DNA of 64,000 nt from the NCBI GenBank assembly GCA_002344215.1, contig DDSV01000036.1, positions 1 through 64,000 of the forward strand, given 5' to 3'. The stretch comes from Akkermansiaceae bacterium UBA2381 (lineage in GTDB: Bacteria > Verrucomicrobiota > Verrucomicrobiia > Verrucomicrobiales > DEV007). The number at the start of each line of letters is the position of its first letter. Positions within the stretch are counted from its first letter, which is position 1. Positions 39,718 through 47,757 of this stretch are shown here, in pieces. Made by a program: the position numbers and the translations under genes. The notes under the pieces are model-generated. The model was not told the DNA's origin. It was given only the letters and a program-made list of their open reading frames with translations, and ran no database searches.

Positions 39718-39831
39718 TATCTTGCAACATCGCGACTGCCATCGTCTTCTGCCACGTGATGAAAAAGCAAGGTGGGAGAACCTACCGTTACCCATCAAAT
39801 GGCCTCGAAGCACCTAACGAGGCAGCCCCAG

Positions 39832-39926
39832 CCAATCCTCATCCCATTTAGAGTTGAACTCTTTCCCTCCATCCGATTACTCTCTTCCCGCTATCCACCT
39901 CCGCCCTCCGACTGGAAGTGGCTGGC
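39832..39926 (+). repeat. Cassette leader repeat, copy 3
   Basis: CCAATCCTCATCCCATTTAG, AGTTGAACTC, CGATTACTCTC and CACCTCCGCCCTCCGACTGG match copies 1 and 2. It ends about 28 bases before the S24-like gene. The stretch 39718-39953 holds nothing else I can support. Confidence 0.7.
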
Positions 39927-39953
39927 TTCATAGGGTGGGCGCATTGAGTGATC

Positions 39954-40256
39954 ATGGGCTGGGCTACACTTTACATCGAGAAACTGAAGCAAGGTGAAAC
40001 CGTTCAGTTTCGACCGCGCGGAAACTCGATGACTGGAAAGATTGAGTCTGGAGATTTGTGCACCGTTGCACCGGCGGAGAACGAAGAGCTCGAGGTTGGC
40101 GACGTGGTCCTCTGCAAGGTAGGTGGCGCGCAGTATCTTCACTTGATCATAGCAAAGCAGGGCGAGCGCTTCCAAATTGGGAATAATCGTGGCCGCGTAA
40201 ATGGCTGGATCGGCCTGAATGGAATCTATGGCCTCTGTATACGCATCGAAAAATAA
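39954..40256 (+). CDS. S24/S26-peptidase-like small protein
   Basis: 100 residues from ATG 39954. Contains TVQFRPRGNSMTGKIESGDL, the GxSMxxxI nucleophile region of LexA/signal-peptidase-like serine peptidases, then LEVGDVVLCKVGGAQYLHLI and FQIGNNRGRVNGWIGLNGIY. It has no DNA-binding domain, so it is not a full repressor. Small stand-alone proteins of this kind are common orphan genes. A catalytic lysine is not obvious; it may be inactive. Confidence 0.75.
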   Translation: MGWATLYIEKLKQGETVQFRPRGNSMTGKIESGDLCTVAPAENEELEVGDVVLCKVGGAQYLHLIIAKQGERFQIGNNRGRVNGWIGLNGIYGLCIRIEK

Positions 40257-40313
40257 AGAACTCAGAGCCCGACCAATCGCAGGAGCAACCGTCTTGGCTA
40301 AGTCCCCGTGCTT

Positions 40314-40337
40314 CGCCGTCGCCTGCGACCTGACGTT
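40314..40337 (+). repeat. attC-like repeat, copy 3 (half site)
   Basis: CGCCGTCGCCTGCGACCTGACGTT is nearly identical to the second half of the minus-strand copies at 16.6 and 18.3 kb, here in plus orientation downstream of the S24-like gene. The first half is not clearly present. Confidence 0.6.
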
Positions 40338-40368
40338 TGTCTGAAGAATCCGAAGCAAGCTATCACCC

Positions 40369-40620
40369 ATGATGATCGATTTTATCCGAGAGCATCCGCG
40401 GGAGGTGAAGATCTCAATTATCTTCGGGGTCTTCAACGTCATCTTGCCGCTCGGCTTGGTGACCTGGTTTTTTAACAGGGCGATTGACAGAAGGAGTCCA
40501 ATTTTGTGGTTCAGTCAGCCGAGAGATGAGGCAACGAGGGCCGGTCCGGAAAACTCTCCGCTACTTCGCGGGGGCGGGTTTTCTTTTTACGTGCACAAAC
40601 TGAGGAATTGCGTCGGTTAG
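40369..40620 (+). CDS. Small membrane peptide read into the terminator repeat
   Basis: 83 codons with one hydrophobic segment (VKISIIFGVFNVILPLGLVTW). The last third is encoded by the dispersed terminator element (40540-40590), so the reading frame has probably been cut and extended by that element. No family recognised; it may be the remnant of a longer protein. Confidence 0.4.
   Translation: MMIDFIREHPREVKISIIFGVFNVILPLGLVTWFFNRAIDRRSPILWFSQPRDEATRAGPENSPLLRGGGFSFYVHKLRNCVG
40550..40588 (+). terminator. Dispersed terminator, copy D
   Basis: AAAACTCTCC and GGCGGGTTTT (40573-40582) form an imperfect stem followed by TTCTTTTT. Preceded by CCGGTCCGG as in the other copies. It separates the plus-strand S24-like unit from the minus-strand kinase-like gene. 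Confidence 0.7.
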
Positions 40621-40795
40621 GTAGGCAAGCGGGTCGATCCTGTGCATGCGGCGATTTTCGACATTCGTTGATGATGGCTGAGCATTTACCCCGTTTTCGG
40701 GTGGCCGGAAGTATCCGCGATTCGAGGAGACTTGGAGTGTTTGGAAGAGTCCAAAGAATCCGAACCCATCGGAAGAAAAAACCTCGCGAAATACA

Positions 40796-41470
40796 TTACT
40801 CTTCATTTTCGCCATCTCGAATGAGTCGGGCGACAGCGTCTACAATCACCATAATCCCGCTTTTCTCCTCCAAAATCACATTTTTTGAGAAGACGTCTCC
40901 GATTACGACGATTCCCTCTTCCGACTGCTTCGTCCAAATGCCGTGCTTTTCTCCCATCGGCGGCTGGATAAATCCTGCCCCCTTCATCGAGTCGCTGATT
41001 TCCTCGGGTCTCATTTCTCTGGCTTTGGTTATAAAGCGCTGCGAGGTCACGATTCTCGGGACCGCCTCGTCGGATGCCAGCCAAACGCCTTCCACCCGGA
41101 TATCGTCCTCAAAATGTTTGTTGATCAGCAGAAGCCTCCGAAGATAATCGAGAGCAGTAGCAACTTCAAAATTGTATTCCGATCCTGGCCGACCGGGTTT
41201 AAGGCCGAACCCTCCGTGATTAGTTGCCTTGAAGACCCGAATGTCCCCATTAAAATACCACACATCGTGTTCTGACCCCCCCGTGATGGGAGTTTCGCAT
41301 CCCAAGTTCGGGAAATGCCTCAAAATCCTCAAATCCTGCGCTGCAAGTATTAGCGCCTTGGCCGGATAAGACCTTTGCCAGCAGCGCGGCTCTCCTTCCG
41401 GTTGGTTGGATTTTAGCCTTGTGAGATGTTGGGAAGCGCAAGCCAGCAGGGCATCAATCTCGTTTGCCAT
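40796..41470 (-). CDS. Polyvalent-protein-type kinase-like domain
   Basis: 224 residues. The pattern TGGSEHDVWYFNGDIRVFKA (glycine-rich loop and lysine), YLRRLLLINKHFEDDIRVEG, VPRIVTSQRFITKAREMRPE and FSKNVILEEKSGIMVIVDAV (catalytic-loop and metal-site positions) matches the small kinase-like domain found in phage/plasmid polyvalent proteins. Activity is untested. It overlaps the upstream small gene by 17 bases on the minus strand and is divergent from the papain-TIM gene. Confidence 0.7.
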   Translation of the reverse strand: MANEIDALLACASQHLTRLKSNQPEGEPRCWQRSYPAKALILAAQDLRILRHFPNLGCETPITGGSEHDVWYFNGDIRVFKATNHGGFGLKPGRPGSEYNFEVATALDYLRRLLLINKHFEDDIRVEGVWLASDEAVPRIVTSQRFITKAREMRPEEISDSMKGAGFIQPPMGEKHGIWTKQSEEGIVVIGDVFSKNVILEEKSGIMVIVDAVARLIRDGENEE

Positions 41471-41732
41471 GCGTCGTCAGCTGGGCGATTGCCGATTCAA
41501 AGTCAGGAATCTCAACATTTTCCCGGGCTAGGCGCATTTTCCCTTGGAAACCCGTGGAATCAGCCCGGCTACAGTGACTAAGGACCGACTGAGTTTCTTC
41601 ATCGAGTGGATCCTCCATCCCTTCGGGATTCTTGCCATTCGAATTGACCTGGATTCCGATTTCTCCGCTTTTCCGCTTAAGGAATTTTATATTCCCCCCA
41701 GTGGAAGTGCTCCTGTTTTTTTTGGAGTTCAT
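41454..41732 (-). CDS. Small basic protein upstream of kinase-like gene
   Basis: 92 residues. Basic N-terminus (NSKKNRSTSTGGNIKFLKRK), then SGEIGIQVNSNGKNPEGMED and an acidic/helical end. No family recognised. It overlaps the start of the kinase-like gene and would be co-transcribed, so it may be an accessory or antidote-like partner. The gap 41733-41864 to the divergent large gene should hold both promoters. Confidence 0.55.
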   Translation of the reverse strand: MNSKKNRSTSTGGNIKFLKRKSGEIGIQVNSNGKNPEGMEDPLDEETQSVLSHCSRADSTGFQGKMRLARENVEIPDFESAIAQLTTHGKRD

Positions 41733-41864
41733 ATCTACAGGCCAAAAGCTCCCGTTAATAAAGCGGACTCAGCTACAATACTAGCATATTCTTCATTTTC
41801 AGCATTCCAAGAGATTTTTGTTGCTTTCGCGGGTTCGGTTACCATAAACACCAGCATTCGAACA

Positions 41865-44798
41865 ATGCTGAACGATATCACAGAAGCACAGGCGTGGGAA
41901 GAGGTCGGGGTCGGGAGACGGAAATATCTGGAGAATCTGATCCTGAGCCTTCGCTCCTCCGACGACAGCCCTGAGTCCCTGAACCCAGAGTCCCTCCAGC
42001 GCGAAGAGTTGGGTTGGAGTGGCCGCTTCGCCCCATCGATCATCACTAGAAACGTCGCCGAGCTCTTTGAGGTCTCGATGCCCCGATTTGCCATTCGAGT
42101 ACCAATAGAAACATCAATGGGCGTGTCGATCGTGAATTTGCATCGGATCGCCCTGATGCAAAAGCAATACCATGTAGTGCACGACCACCCAAAAACTGAA
42201 GGGGTGGACCCACTCGGTGACGCAACAGGCATTGCGGACTGCGTTCTTTTCTGGCCCGTTTGGTCCGGGAAAATGAAAAACATCCGCAGAGTCGAATCGC
42301 CCGATCTAATGAGATTCTACGGTGAAAAGAAGGCGGAGGGAAAGTCGCTAACTTCCTACGTGCATTGCCTCCCCCTTTCGGGGCTTTGCGCCCAAGCGGC
42401 TTGCTTCATGGTGAGCGCGATGATGCAGCCATGGATTAGAAGCGTGTACGGATTCTCTGAAATCACCTTGCTATCGAAGGAGGAGGAGTTGGCGTCGTCT
42501 TGCTCCATTCTTGAGACAGGTGAGATTTTTAGCAAGGAGATTGCCCTGTCTGGTCTCAAGGGGGCAGCAATAAAACGTTATTTTGAGCTGGCTGGATTGA
42601 CCTGTGCGGGCCAGCAATTCAACCGATCAACATTGTGCCTGCCCTCAAAGTCCCAAACCGACAGATTTGGGTCACGAGATTTCGTGCTTCCTGCGATTCG
42701 GGCCTATGTCCGTTCCGGATTTTCGGTAATTTTCCCCTGCGATTTGGACCGATTGGAGGGGCGGATCCTTGGAAAGGTGTCAACGCTGAACGATTCCTCA
42801 CCGGGCTTCCTCGTTTCGCAGGAGGATCCCTTGTCTCTGGCGAGGACCCGCGCAAACAGCAACACTGCGCAGGTCGTTTGCATGGATGAAGGTGAGTTTC
42901 AAGACAAGCGGCACGCCGTGGTCATCGTTGGATACTACCGGGAGGACTTCGGCGATACGACTTTCGTGTTCCACGATCCTTCGAGGCTTCCCTACATGAG
43001 GCTTTCAGCAGTCGAACTGCTGGCTTGCCCTCCTTACAACAACGAAGATTTGCAATCTCGCAAGGAAGGATCTTCGCCTTCGCTCAATTCCCCGCCCATT
43101 CTGGAGAATCCTGGTTTTTATTCGGTGACGCCTCCCGAAGTCATTTTGCCAATCCTTCCTTCCTATTTTGGCCTCGACGATCCAGAAACAAATCACGAGG
43201 CACAAGTCGATACTGCAAAGACCTCTATCACTGCGCTTCACCACGACGCCTTGTTGCAGTACGACTACGAAAGGGCGGGGCTTTCCTTTAAGCAGTTCGA
43301 AAACGCAAAATACAATATCGGAGAAATGGTGCTCGCAGCTCCTGGCAACCTGCGGGAATCTTGGAGCCGCTTGCTGGTTGACTCGGCGAATGAGGGTTCG
43401 GAACTGCACGAGAAACTGCTCTTGTCCCAACAGGAACTGCTACCCGAAGCACTGCAGCCTTGGCAAGAAGCTAATCAATGGCTTTGGCTACAGGTCGTCA
43501 TGGTTCACGCCCAACCGGGGGGAACTCCGACTTGGCTGGTTCAGCTTTGGAACTCTGAATCATGGGGCCCCGGACTCTCCGAATGTCTTCTGGTTGGATG
43601 CTGTTTACGAACATTGGAAGAAGGGTGGGTTGTTCTTCACCAGACGGAAGTCCAACGGAATCGGTGCAACGCAAACTCGGGGGGGGAAATCGACTCCCCG
43701 AAGCCGGAAGACCATTACATCGAATCAACCAATGACCAATCGGGAGACAGTGGAAACAGTCCGGAGATTGCCGCGGCGCCCGACTGGCCCAAGATTGCGG
43801 TGATTTCCTCCTTCTCTACCTCGGGCGTTTTGGATTCGGGATACTGGCCCGAAGCAGTGGCTCACTCCGAAGTCTACGCTTTCATGTTTCGCGACATCGT
43901 CAAGCTGTTCCCTGAGAGCGAGGAGGACCCTATTGGCGCAATGGCGGCACTCGCAGAAGACGATGAGAACAACGACGCACGGTTTGAGGAAATTGCCCGG
44001 CGTGTTGTTTCCGCTTTCTCAAACAGAAAGATCCGCGCCACCGTATCCGCGATGGCGACCTATTTTCCGGAAATTAGTTGCCGTGAAGGCAATCTTAAGA
44101 AAAGGGGGCTCGACTCCCTGCGTTTCATGATTCGGCTGGGCGGACAAATCCGAGCGATCTATGGGATGGACTCTCCCTTCTTCATCGAATTTGTTGGAGG
44201 GGGGCTGGCCGAGTGCATCGAATATGTGGACGGGCCGGACGGCGAATATGAGGCAAAAATTTCGTCCCCCGACGAAGCAATTCAGGAGCTGGTGACCACT
44301 CTCATGCAGCTGCGGACGCTGGCACGGAAGAATCACGTCATCCTCGCAGCCGAGTTCGAGCCGGGCCTTCTCAACGTTCTTGGGCACAAGAATCATCTTC
44401 TTGAATTTTGCCGGCTTCTCGATGCTCAGGAGGAGTCCACGGAATTCGTAGGATTGAACTTAGACATCGCCCATTTCGCGTTCCTTGGCGAAGTAACTCC
44501 TTCGTTCCTCCGAAACCATCCGAAGGTTGTTGATAGAATCGTGCACGCCCATATCAGCGACCACTGCGACGGAGGGCATTTCGGAGACGCACCCGTAGGG
44601 TCCATTCATGGGATCGCCGCCTTTAGGCCTTGGCTCTATCTCCTCGCTGAAATCAACAAATTGCGCGGACCTGCATCGAAAAACCGGCCGGAATCTGCGA
44701 TACCCTATTCCGGACTTGTGTCTGTGGAACAGGAGGCTTGCCGGTCACTTGATGCGCTTAGCGAGTCAATAAAAACAATTAAGAACTCCATAATTTAA
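41865..44798 (+). CDS. Papain-like peptidase domain fused to a xylose-isomerase-like TIM barrel
   Basis: 977 residues from ATG 41865; the frame is open to 41544 but that would overlap the divergent gene. The N-terminal half has SLTSYVHCLPLSGLCAQAAC with Cys175 and Cys180, KRHAVVIVGYYREDF with His350, and FVFHDPSRLPYMRLS with Asp371: a C-H-D order typical of papain-like and C39-like peptidases. After a low-complexity linker (about 600-630) the C-terminus has PKIAVISSFSTSG, FFIEFVGGGLAECIEYVDG, HVILAAEFEPGLLNVLGHKN, VGLNLDIAHFAFLGEV and RIVHAHISDHCDGGHFGDAP, the pattern of AP-endonuclease-2/sugar-isomerase barrels with His/Asp/Glu metal ligands. I know of no standard family with both. Lower GC than the NAD operon. 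Confidence 0.7.
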   Translation: MLNDITEAQAWEEVGVGRRKYLENLILSLRSSDDSPESLNPESLQREELGWSGRFAPSIITRNVAELFEVSMPRFAIRVPIETSMGVSIVNLHRIALMQKQYHVVHDHPKTEGVDPLGDATGIADCVLFWPVWSGKMKNIRRVESPDLMRFYGEKKAEGKSLTSYVHCLPLSGLCAQAACFMVSAMMQPWIRSVYGFSEITLLSKEEELASSCSILETGEIFSKEIALSGLKGAAIKRYFELAGLTCAGQQFNRSTLCLPSKSQTDRFGSRDFVLPAIRAYVRSGFSVIFPCDLDRLEGRILGKVSTLNDSSPGFLVSQEDPLSLARTRANSNTAQVVCMDEGEFQDKRHAVVIVGYYREDFGDTTFVFHDPSRLPYMRLSAVELLACPPYNNEDLQSRKEGSSPSLNSPPILENPGFYSVTPPEVILPILPSYFGLDDPETNHEAQVDTAKTSITALHHDALLQYDYERAGLSFKQFENAKYNIGEMVLAAPGNLRESWSRLLVDSANEGSELHEKLLLSQQELLPEALQPWQEANQWLWLQVVMVHAQPGGTPTWLVQLWNSESWGPGLSECLLVGCCLRTLEEGWVVLHQTEVQRNRCNANSGGEIDSPKPEDHYIESTNDQSGDSGNSPEIAAAPDWPKIAVISSFSTSGVLDSGYWPEAVAHSEVYAFMFRDIVKLFPESEEDPIGAMAALAEDDENNDARFEEIARRVVSAFSNRKIRATVSAMATYFPEISCREGNLKKRGLDSLRFMIRLGGQIRAIYGMDSPFFIEFVGGGLAECIEYVDGPDGEYEAKISSPDEAIQELVTTLMQLRTLARKNHVILAAEFEPGLLNVLGHKNHLLEFCRLLDAQEESTEFVGLNLDIAHFAFLGEVTPSFLRNHPKVVDRIVHAHISDHCDGGHFGDAPVGSIHGIAAFRPWLYLLAEINKLRGPASKNRPESAIPYSGLVSVEQEACRSLDALSESIKTIKNSII

Positions 44799-44916
44799 AT
44801 TTCTGCTGTAAATTCAGTTATTCTTTATTATATTAACATATAAGAGAATTATCTCGAAAATCCATATTGCGGACCACCCCGGTCTTCGCTTATGGAGTTT
44901 CCGCTCCATTGATGCC

Positions 44917-45147
44917 ATGCCTTTGCTGCCAAGTTACTCAGAGGAATACCTCGAACGCTGTTACAACGATATCCGGGCCGACCATGGCGAGGTAGTAGCA
45001 CGAGCTTGCCAAGCCAAAGCAGCTGCCGAATCGATCACTCCGTCCCAAGCGTTACGATCCGTGCTTCTTGATCCGAACATCAATCCCGCAGCGAAAGAGA
45101 GCGAAATGCAATCGCGTTCCTTCATGAATTCGGTTTGCAAGAGTTGA
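44917..45147 (+). CDS. Small uncharacterised protein
   Basis: 76 residues after a 118-base AT-rich gap that probably contains its promoter. Helical: EYLERCYNDIRADHGEVVAR, ACQAKAAAESITPSQALRSV. No family recognised. Confidence 0.45.
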   Translation: MPLLPSYSEEYLERCYNDIRADHGEVVARACQAKAAAESITPSQALRSVLLDPNINPAAKESEMQSRSFMNSVCKS

Positions 45148-45195
45148 CAGCCTTAGGTTGGGAGGGCTCACATTCCCTCACAAGGTTGCCACCAT

Positions 45196-45459
45196 GTGCT
45201 GGACCCGTGCCTGGGAGATTTCTCGCGCTTGCCGCCGCAGGCCGGCGCCGATCTCGGCCAGCAGCCCGTCAAGTTCCTGCCTCAATCCGTTGAGCTGAGC
45301 CAGTGTGGTCCTGCCCTCAGCGAAGATGCGCCGTTCTCCATCGGGCACGGTGAGCTTTTCGCGCAGGGATTGATCGTCGGCCAACGCATCCTCCACGAGC
45401 GGGCCAAGGGTTCCCAAGCTCAACCCCAACACCAAACAGCGGACCCGTCCGAAACGTGA
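45196..45459 (+). pseudogene. Fragment sharing the C-terminus of the 5.5-kb gene
   Basis: The last codons (RILHERAKGS through to a final SET) repeat the end of the gene at 5548-5946, but the upstream part is unrelated. The opposite strand of 45178-45360 reads EKLTVPDGERRIFAEGRTTL and LRQELDGLLAEIGAGLRRQA, which looks like a fragment of a helical protein. The segment is probably a mosaic of broken plasmid genes. Confidence 0.5.
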
Positions 45460-45549
45460 CCGCAGCGACCGACACTCCCGAATGCGTGAAGGAGGTCCGG
45501 TCCGGGAAACCCGCCGCCACTTTACGTGGCGGGTTTTCTTTAGCTGGGA
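45385..45549 (+). repeat. Long direct repeat, copy B
   Basis: Closely matches 5869-6033: CGCATCCTCCACGAGCGGG, then CCGAAACGTGACCGCAGCGA, CACTCCCGAATGCGTGAAGG and the CCGGTCCGGGAAA terminator. Same orientation as copy A. Confidence 0.85.
45507..45541 (+). terminator. Dispersed terminator, copy B
   Basis: AAACCCGCC (45507-45515) with GGCGGGTTT (45528-45536), reinforced by GCCAC/GTGGC, then TCTTT. The best-paired copy of the family. Confidence 0.85.
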
Positions 45550-46008
45550 GGCACAAACCTGCGTCTGCGACGGATGGTTACGCAGCCGACTCACCCTTGG
45601 GGTCTTAGCCGAGAAGGAGAAATCTCAGAAGGCCACGTCCGGCGAGCAGAGATTTGGTCTCCAGTTTCGGCAAGGCCTCCGTCGTGCCAGTGAGAAGGGC
45701 GAGAGTCGACACGACCTGGCGCAGGCTGGGGAGGGGATCGTGAGCTTCTAGAGGCGCCTGAAGACGCGCGTTCCCCGGCGGAATGCATCAATCCCGACGA
45801 ACTTCACGACGGCAATTTGGCACCCCCAGTCCCCGACATCAGGATCCGCGCACGTTTCCGGGGAAATCCCTTGTCAGAGTGAGGATCTTTCTACAATCTG
45901 GCGCCGAGTTCTTTATGGATATGACCTCTGGAGATCTTACGAATAAAGGCTTTAGCCGGCGCTATGCGCTCTCGCAGATCTCAACCTCACTAATCAACCG
46001 ACAAACCC
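45550..46008. other. Intergenic, no supported gene
   Basis: About 460 bases. Several short frames are open but none has credible composition or a recognisable motif. A short AT-rich part before 46009 could hold a promoter. Confidence 0.4.
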
Positions 46009-46221
46009 ATGAGAATATCCAAATTGATTGAATTGCTTCAAAAGGCTGCGAACGAACACGGCGACCTTCCAATTCACTACCTTGCGAACGGTGCCGAATA
46101 CAGCCCCGCAGAAGTGAAACTAGCAAAGGCAGGAACCTCAGCAGCGCAGGTCGGAGCCATCACTGGACCTCACCAATTCGAGCCCGACCGTCTGGTCATC
46201 AGTGGTCACCGACTGTCCTAA
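46009..46221 (+). CDS. Small phage/plasmid-type protein
   Basis: 70 residues: MRISKLIELLQKAANEHGDL, PIHYLANGAEYSPAEVKLAK, then GPHQFEPDRLVISGHRLS. The opening (start, K-L-I-E-x-L, then GDLP) is common among small phage/plasmid proteins of unknown function. Confidence 0.6.
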   Translation: MRISKLIELLQKAANEHGDLPIHYLANGAEYSPAEVKLAKAGTSAAQVGAITGPHQFEPDRLVISGHRLS

Positions 46222-46333
46222 TCGCGGAGTATATCTCGGATTCCACTTCATCGAAGTCTCGCATAACTAATGATTCGGATAATCAGAACTACTTAAAAAG
46301 AGTGCAGATTTGATCTTGCAATCAATAACGGAA

Positions 46334-46474
46334 ATGAGCAATTCCAAGGAAATAAACGAGTTCATAGCGGCGGTAGAGTTCGGATTCTCCCCGGAATTGC
46401 TACGATGGCTCACTGCGAATCCTGTCATTGTCAAAAAACTCCCCTTCCGTGAGGAGAACGGAATATACTAGGAT
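46334..46474 (+). CDS. Short ORF (46 codons), possible remnant
   Basis: ATG 46334 to TAG 46472-46474: SNSKEINEFIAAVEFGFSPE, LLRWLTANPVIVKKLPFREE and a NGIY end. It converges with and overlaps the end of the minus-strand gene by 44 bases. The sequence looks protein-like but truncated. Confidence 0.35.
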
Positions 46475-47042
46475 GGCTAGTGTCCGGGGTGATTACTTTA
46501 AGCACTTTGATCGATGCGTAACCGCCCAGAATTCTTCTAGCCTGATGAATTGCTCGGTGGTTCCCGTCGGTCAGAATGACACGTTCATCACGGGGCAATC
46601 CGATGAATTCATCGAATTCGACGTCTTCCTCCAAAGGCAACTTATTGAAAGATTCCAAAGCGATGAGTGCCGGACTAAGAGCGAGAATCTCCAGTTTCAT
46701 TTCGCATTTATCAGGGCAGTCCCCGGCCGCGGCATAAATCTCGTTGACCTTGAAGAAGCTCATTTTCCAATTCTCGTGTTTCTCAATCTGCTTTGGCACA
46801 TGAGTCCAGCGGTGGCGACACAAAGCCATAACTAATTCGCGACGTTGGGCCGGAGAAAGCGAATCGACGATTTCGCGACAATCGGCTGGATTCGCAAATA
46901 CTTTGGCACCTTCAGACTTTCGATCCCTCATTCGCAGTATTTCCCATCCATCTGAGGGAAACGTTCGCTCATTTAGGGTTCTCCCGAAACCAAAGGCGAA
47001 AAGCTGAGGTTTCAGAAATGCTGAGTAGGCCGTGTCTTTCAT
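46431..47042 (-). CDS. Uncharacterised protein with a DGNHR motif
   Basis: 203 residues from ATG 47042. Contains CREIVDSLSPAQRRELVMAL, CRHRWTHVPKQIEKHENWKM and a C-terminal FDEFIGLPRDERVILTDGNH followed by RAIHQARRI. The ILTDGNHR element resembles ParB/Srx-like nuclease or kinase folds (commonly DGxHR), so a ParB-like catalytic domain is possible, though the rest is not recognised. Confidence 0.55.
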   Translation of the reverse strand: MKDTAYSAFLKPQLFAFGFGRTLNERTFPSDGWEILRMRDRKSEGAKVFANPADCREIVDSLSPAQRRELVMALCRHRWTHVPKQIEKHENWKMSFFKVNEIYAAAGDCPDKCEMKLEILALSPALIALESFNKLPLEEDVEFDEFIGLPRDERVILTDGNHRAIHQARRILGGYASIKVLKVITPDTSHPSIFRSPHGRGVF

Positions 47043-47757
47043 CAATCTTCCGCAAGTTACGGCATCCTCGAAGCGAACACTTCCTGCTCTATCCTTAGTT
47101 CGCCCAAGCAGTCGGTAGGCGGCAAATGACCATCGTCGCTCCGTGCGCTCGAGTCAGGAACAACCATAGCTTCTTCTGTTTCGCAGGGCGTGCCATTGAG
47201 AGAGCCTCGGTCGAGTTTTCCGCGGAGTCAATCCTGGCAACACCACCCCCTATCGCGCGTCTGAGTATGACAGAATGCTGACACGACCCGATGTTGCCCC
47301 TGGTCGTGCTCGGGGACACCGGCACGAGCCGAAGGGATAAAAGAGGGAAGTCCTAGAGATAACAGTCACAGCAGTTGAATTCGAAAGCAAAATTAAGCGG
47401 AAGCGTAAATCTAAGCACGAAGAGCGCTACATTTTGGCCCTTCCGCGTGAAAATCGTTGACACTACGCCCGAAATCAGAGGAGTCTTGCCATCGATGGCC
47501 ATCGGGTCCTGAACACCGCCTACCTCCCCGACCCCGGGTCTTCAGCGGGAAGGGAACCGAAGGGATGAAAAACGAAGGCAGCACCCAATGGCGGAATGTG
47601 CTGATCCGAAAAACAAAGAAATGTCACATGATTCCGAAATCATTGAACCGTAAAAATTCTAGAGAATGAAAGCTCGACTCTACGGATCGCAGCCCATGAC
47701 TTATCAGAACACCTATATCAGTATCGTGTGAAACATTTTATAGGTTAAATCAATAAT
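47043..47757. other. Intergenic, no supported gene
   Basis: About 715 bases. A minus-strand frame at 47095-47325 has no recognisable features. From 47650 on the base composition shifts to AT-rich, marking the left edge of the GHKL/methyltransferase island; TTTATAGGTTAAAT at 47736-47749 could be part of its promoter. Confidence 0.45.

Noticed and set aside
41544..41864. 107-codon N-terminal extension of the papain-TIM protein
   Set aside because: It overlaps the divergent small gene and has no conserved features; ATG 41865 gives a proper intergenic promoter region.
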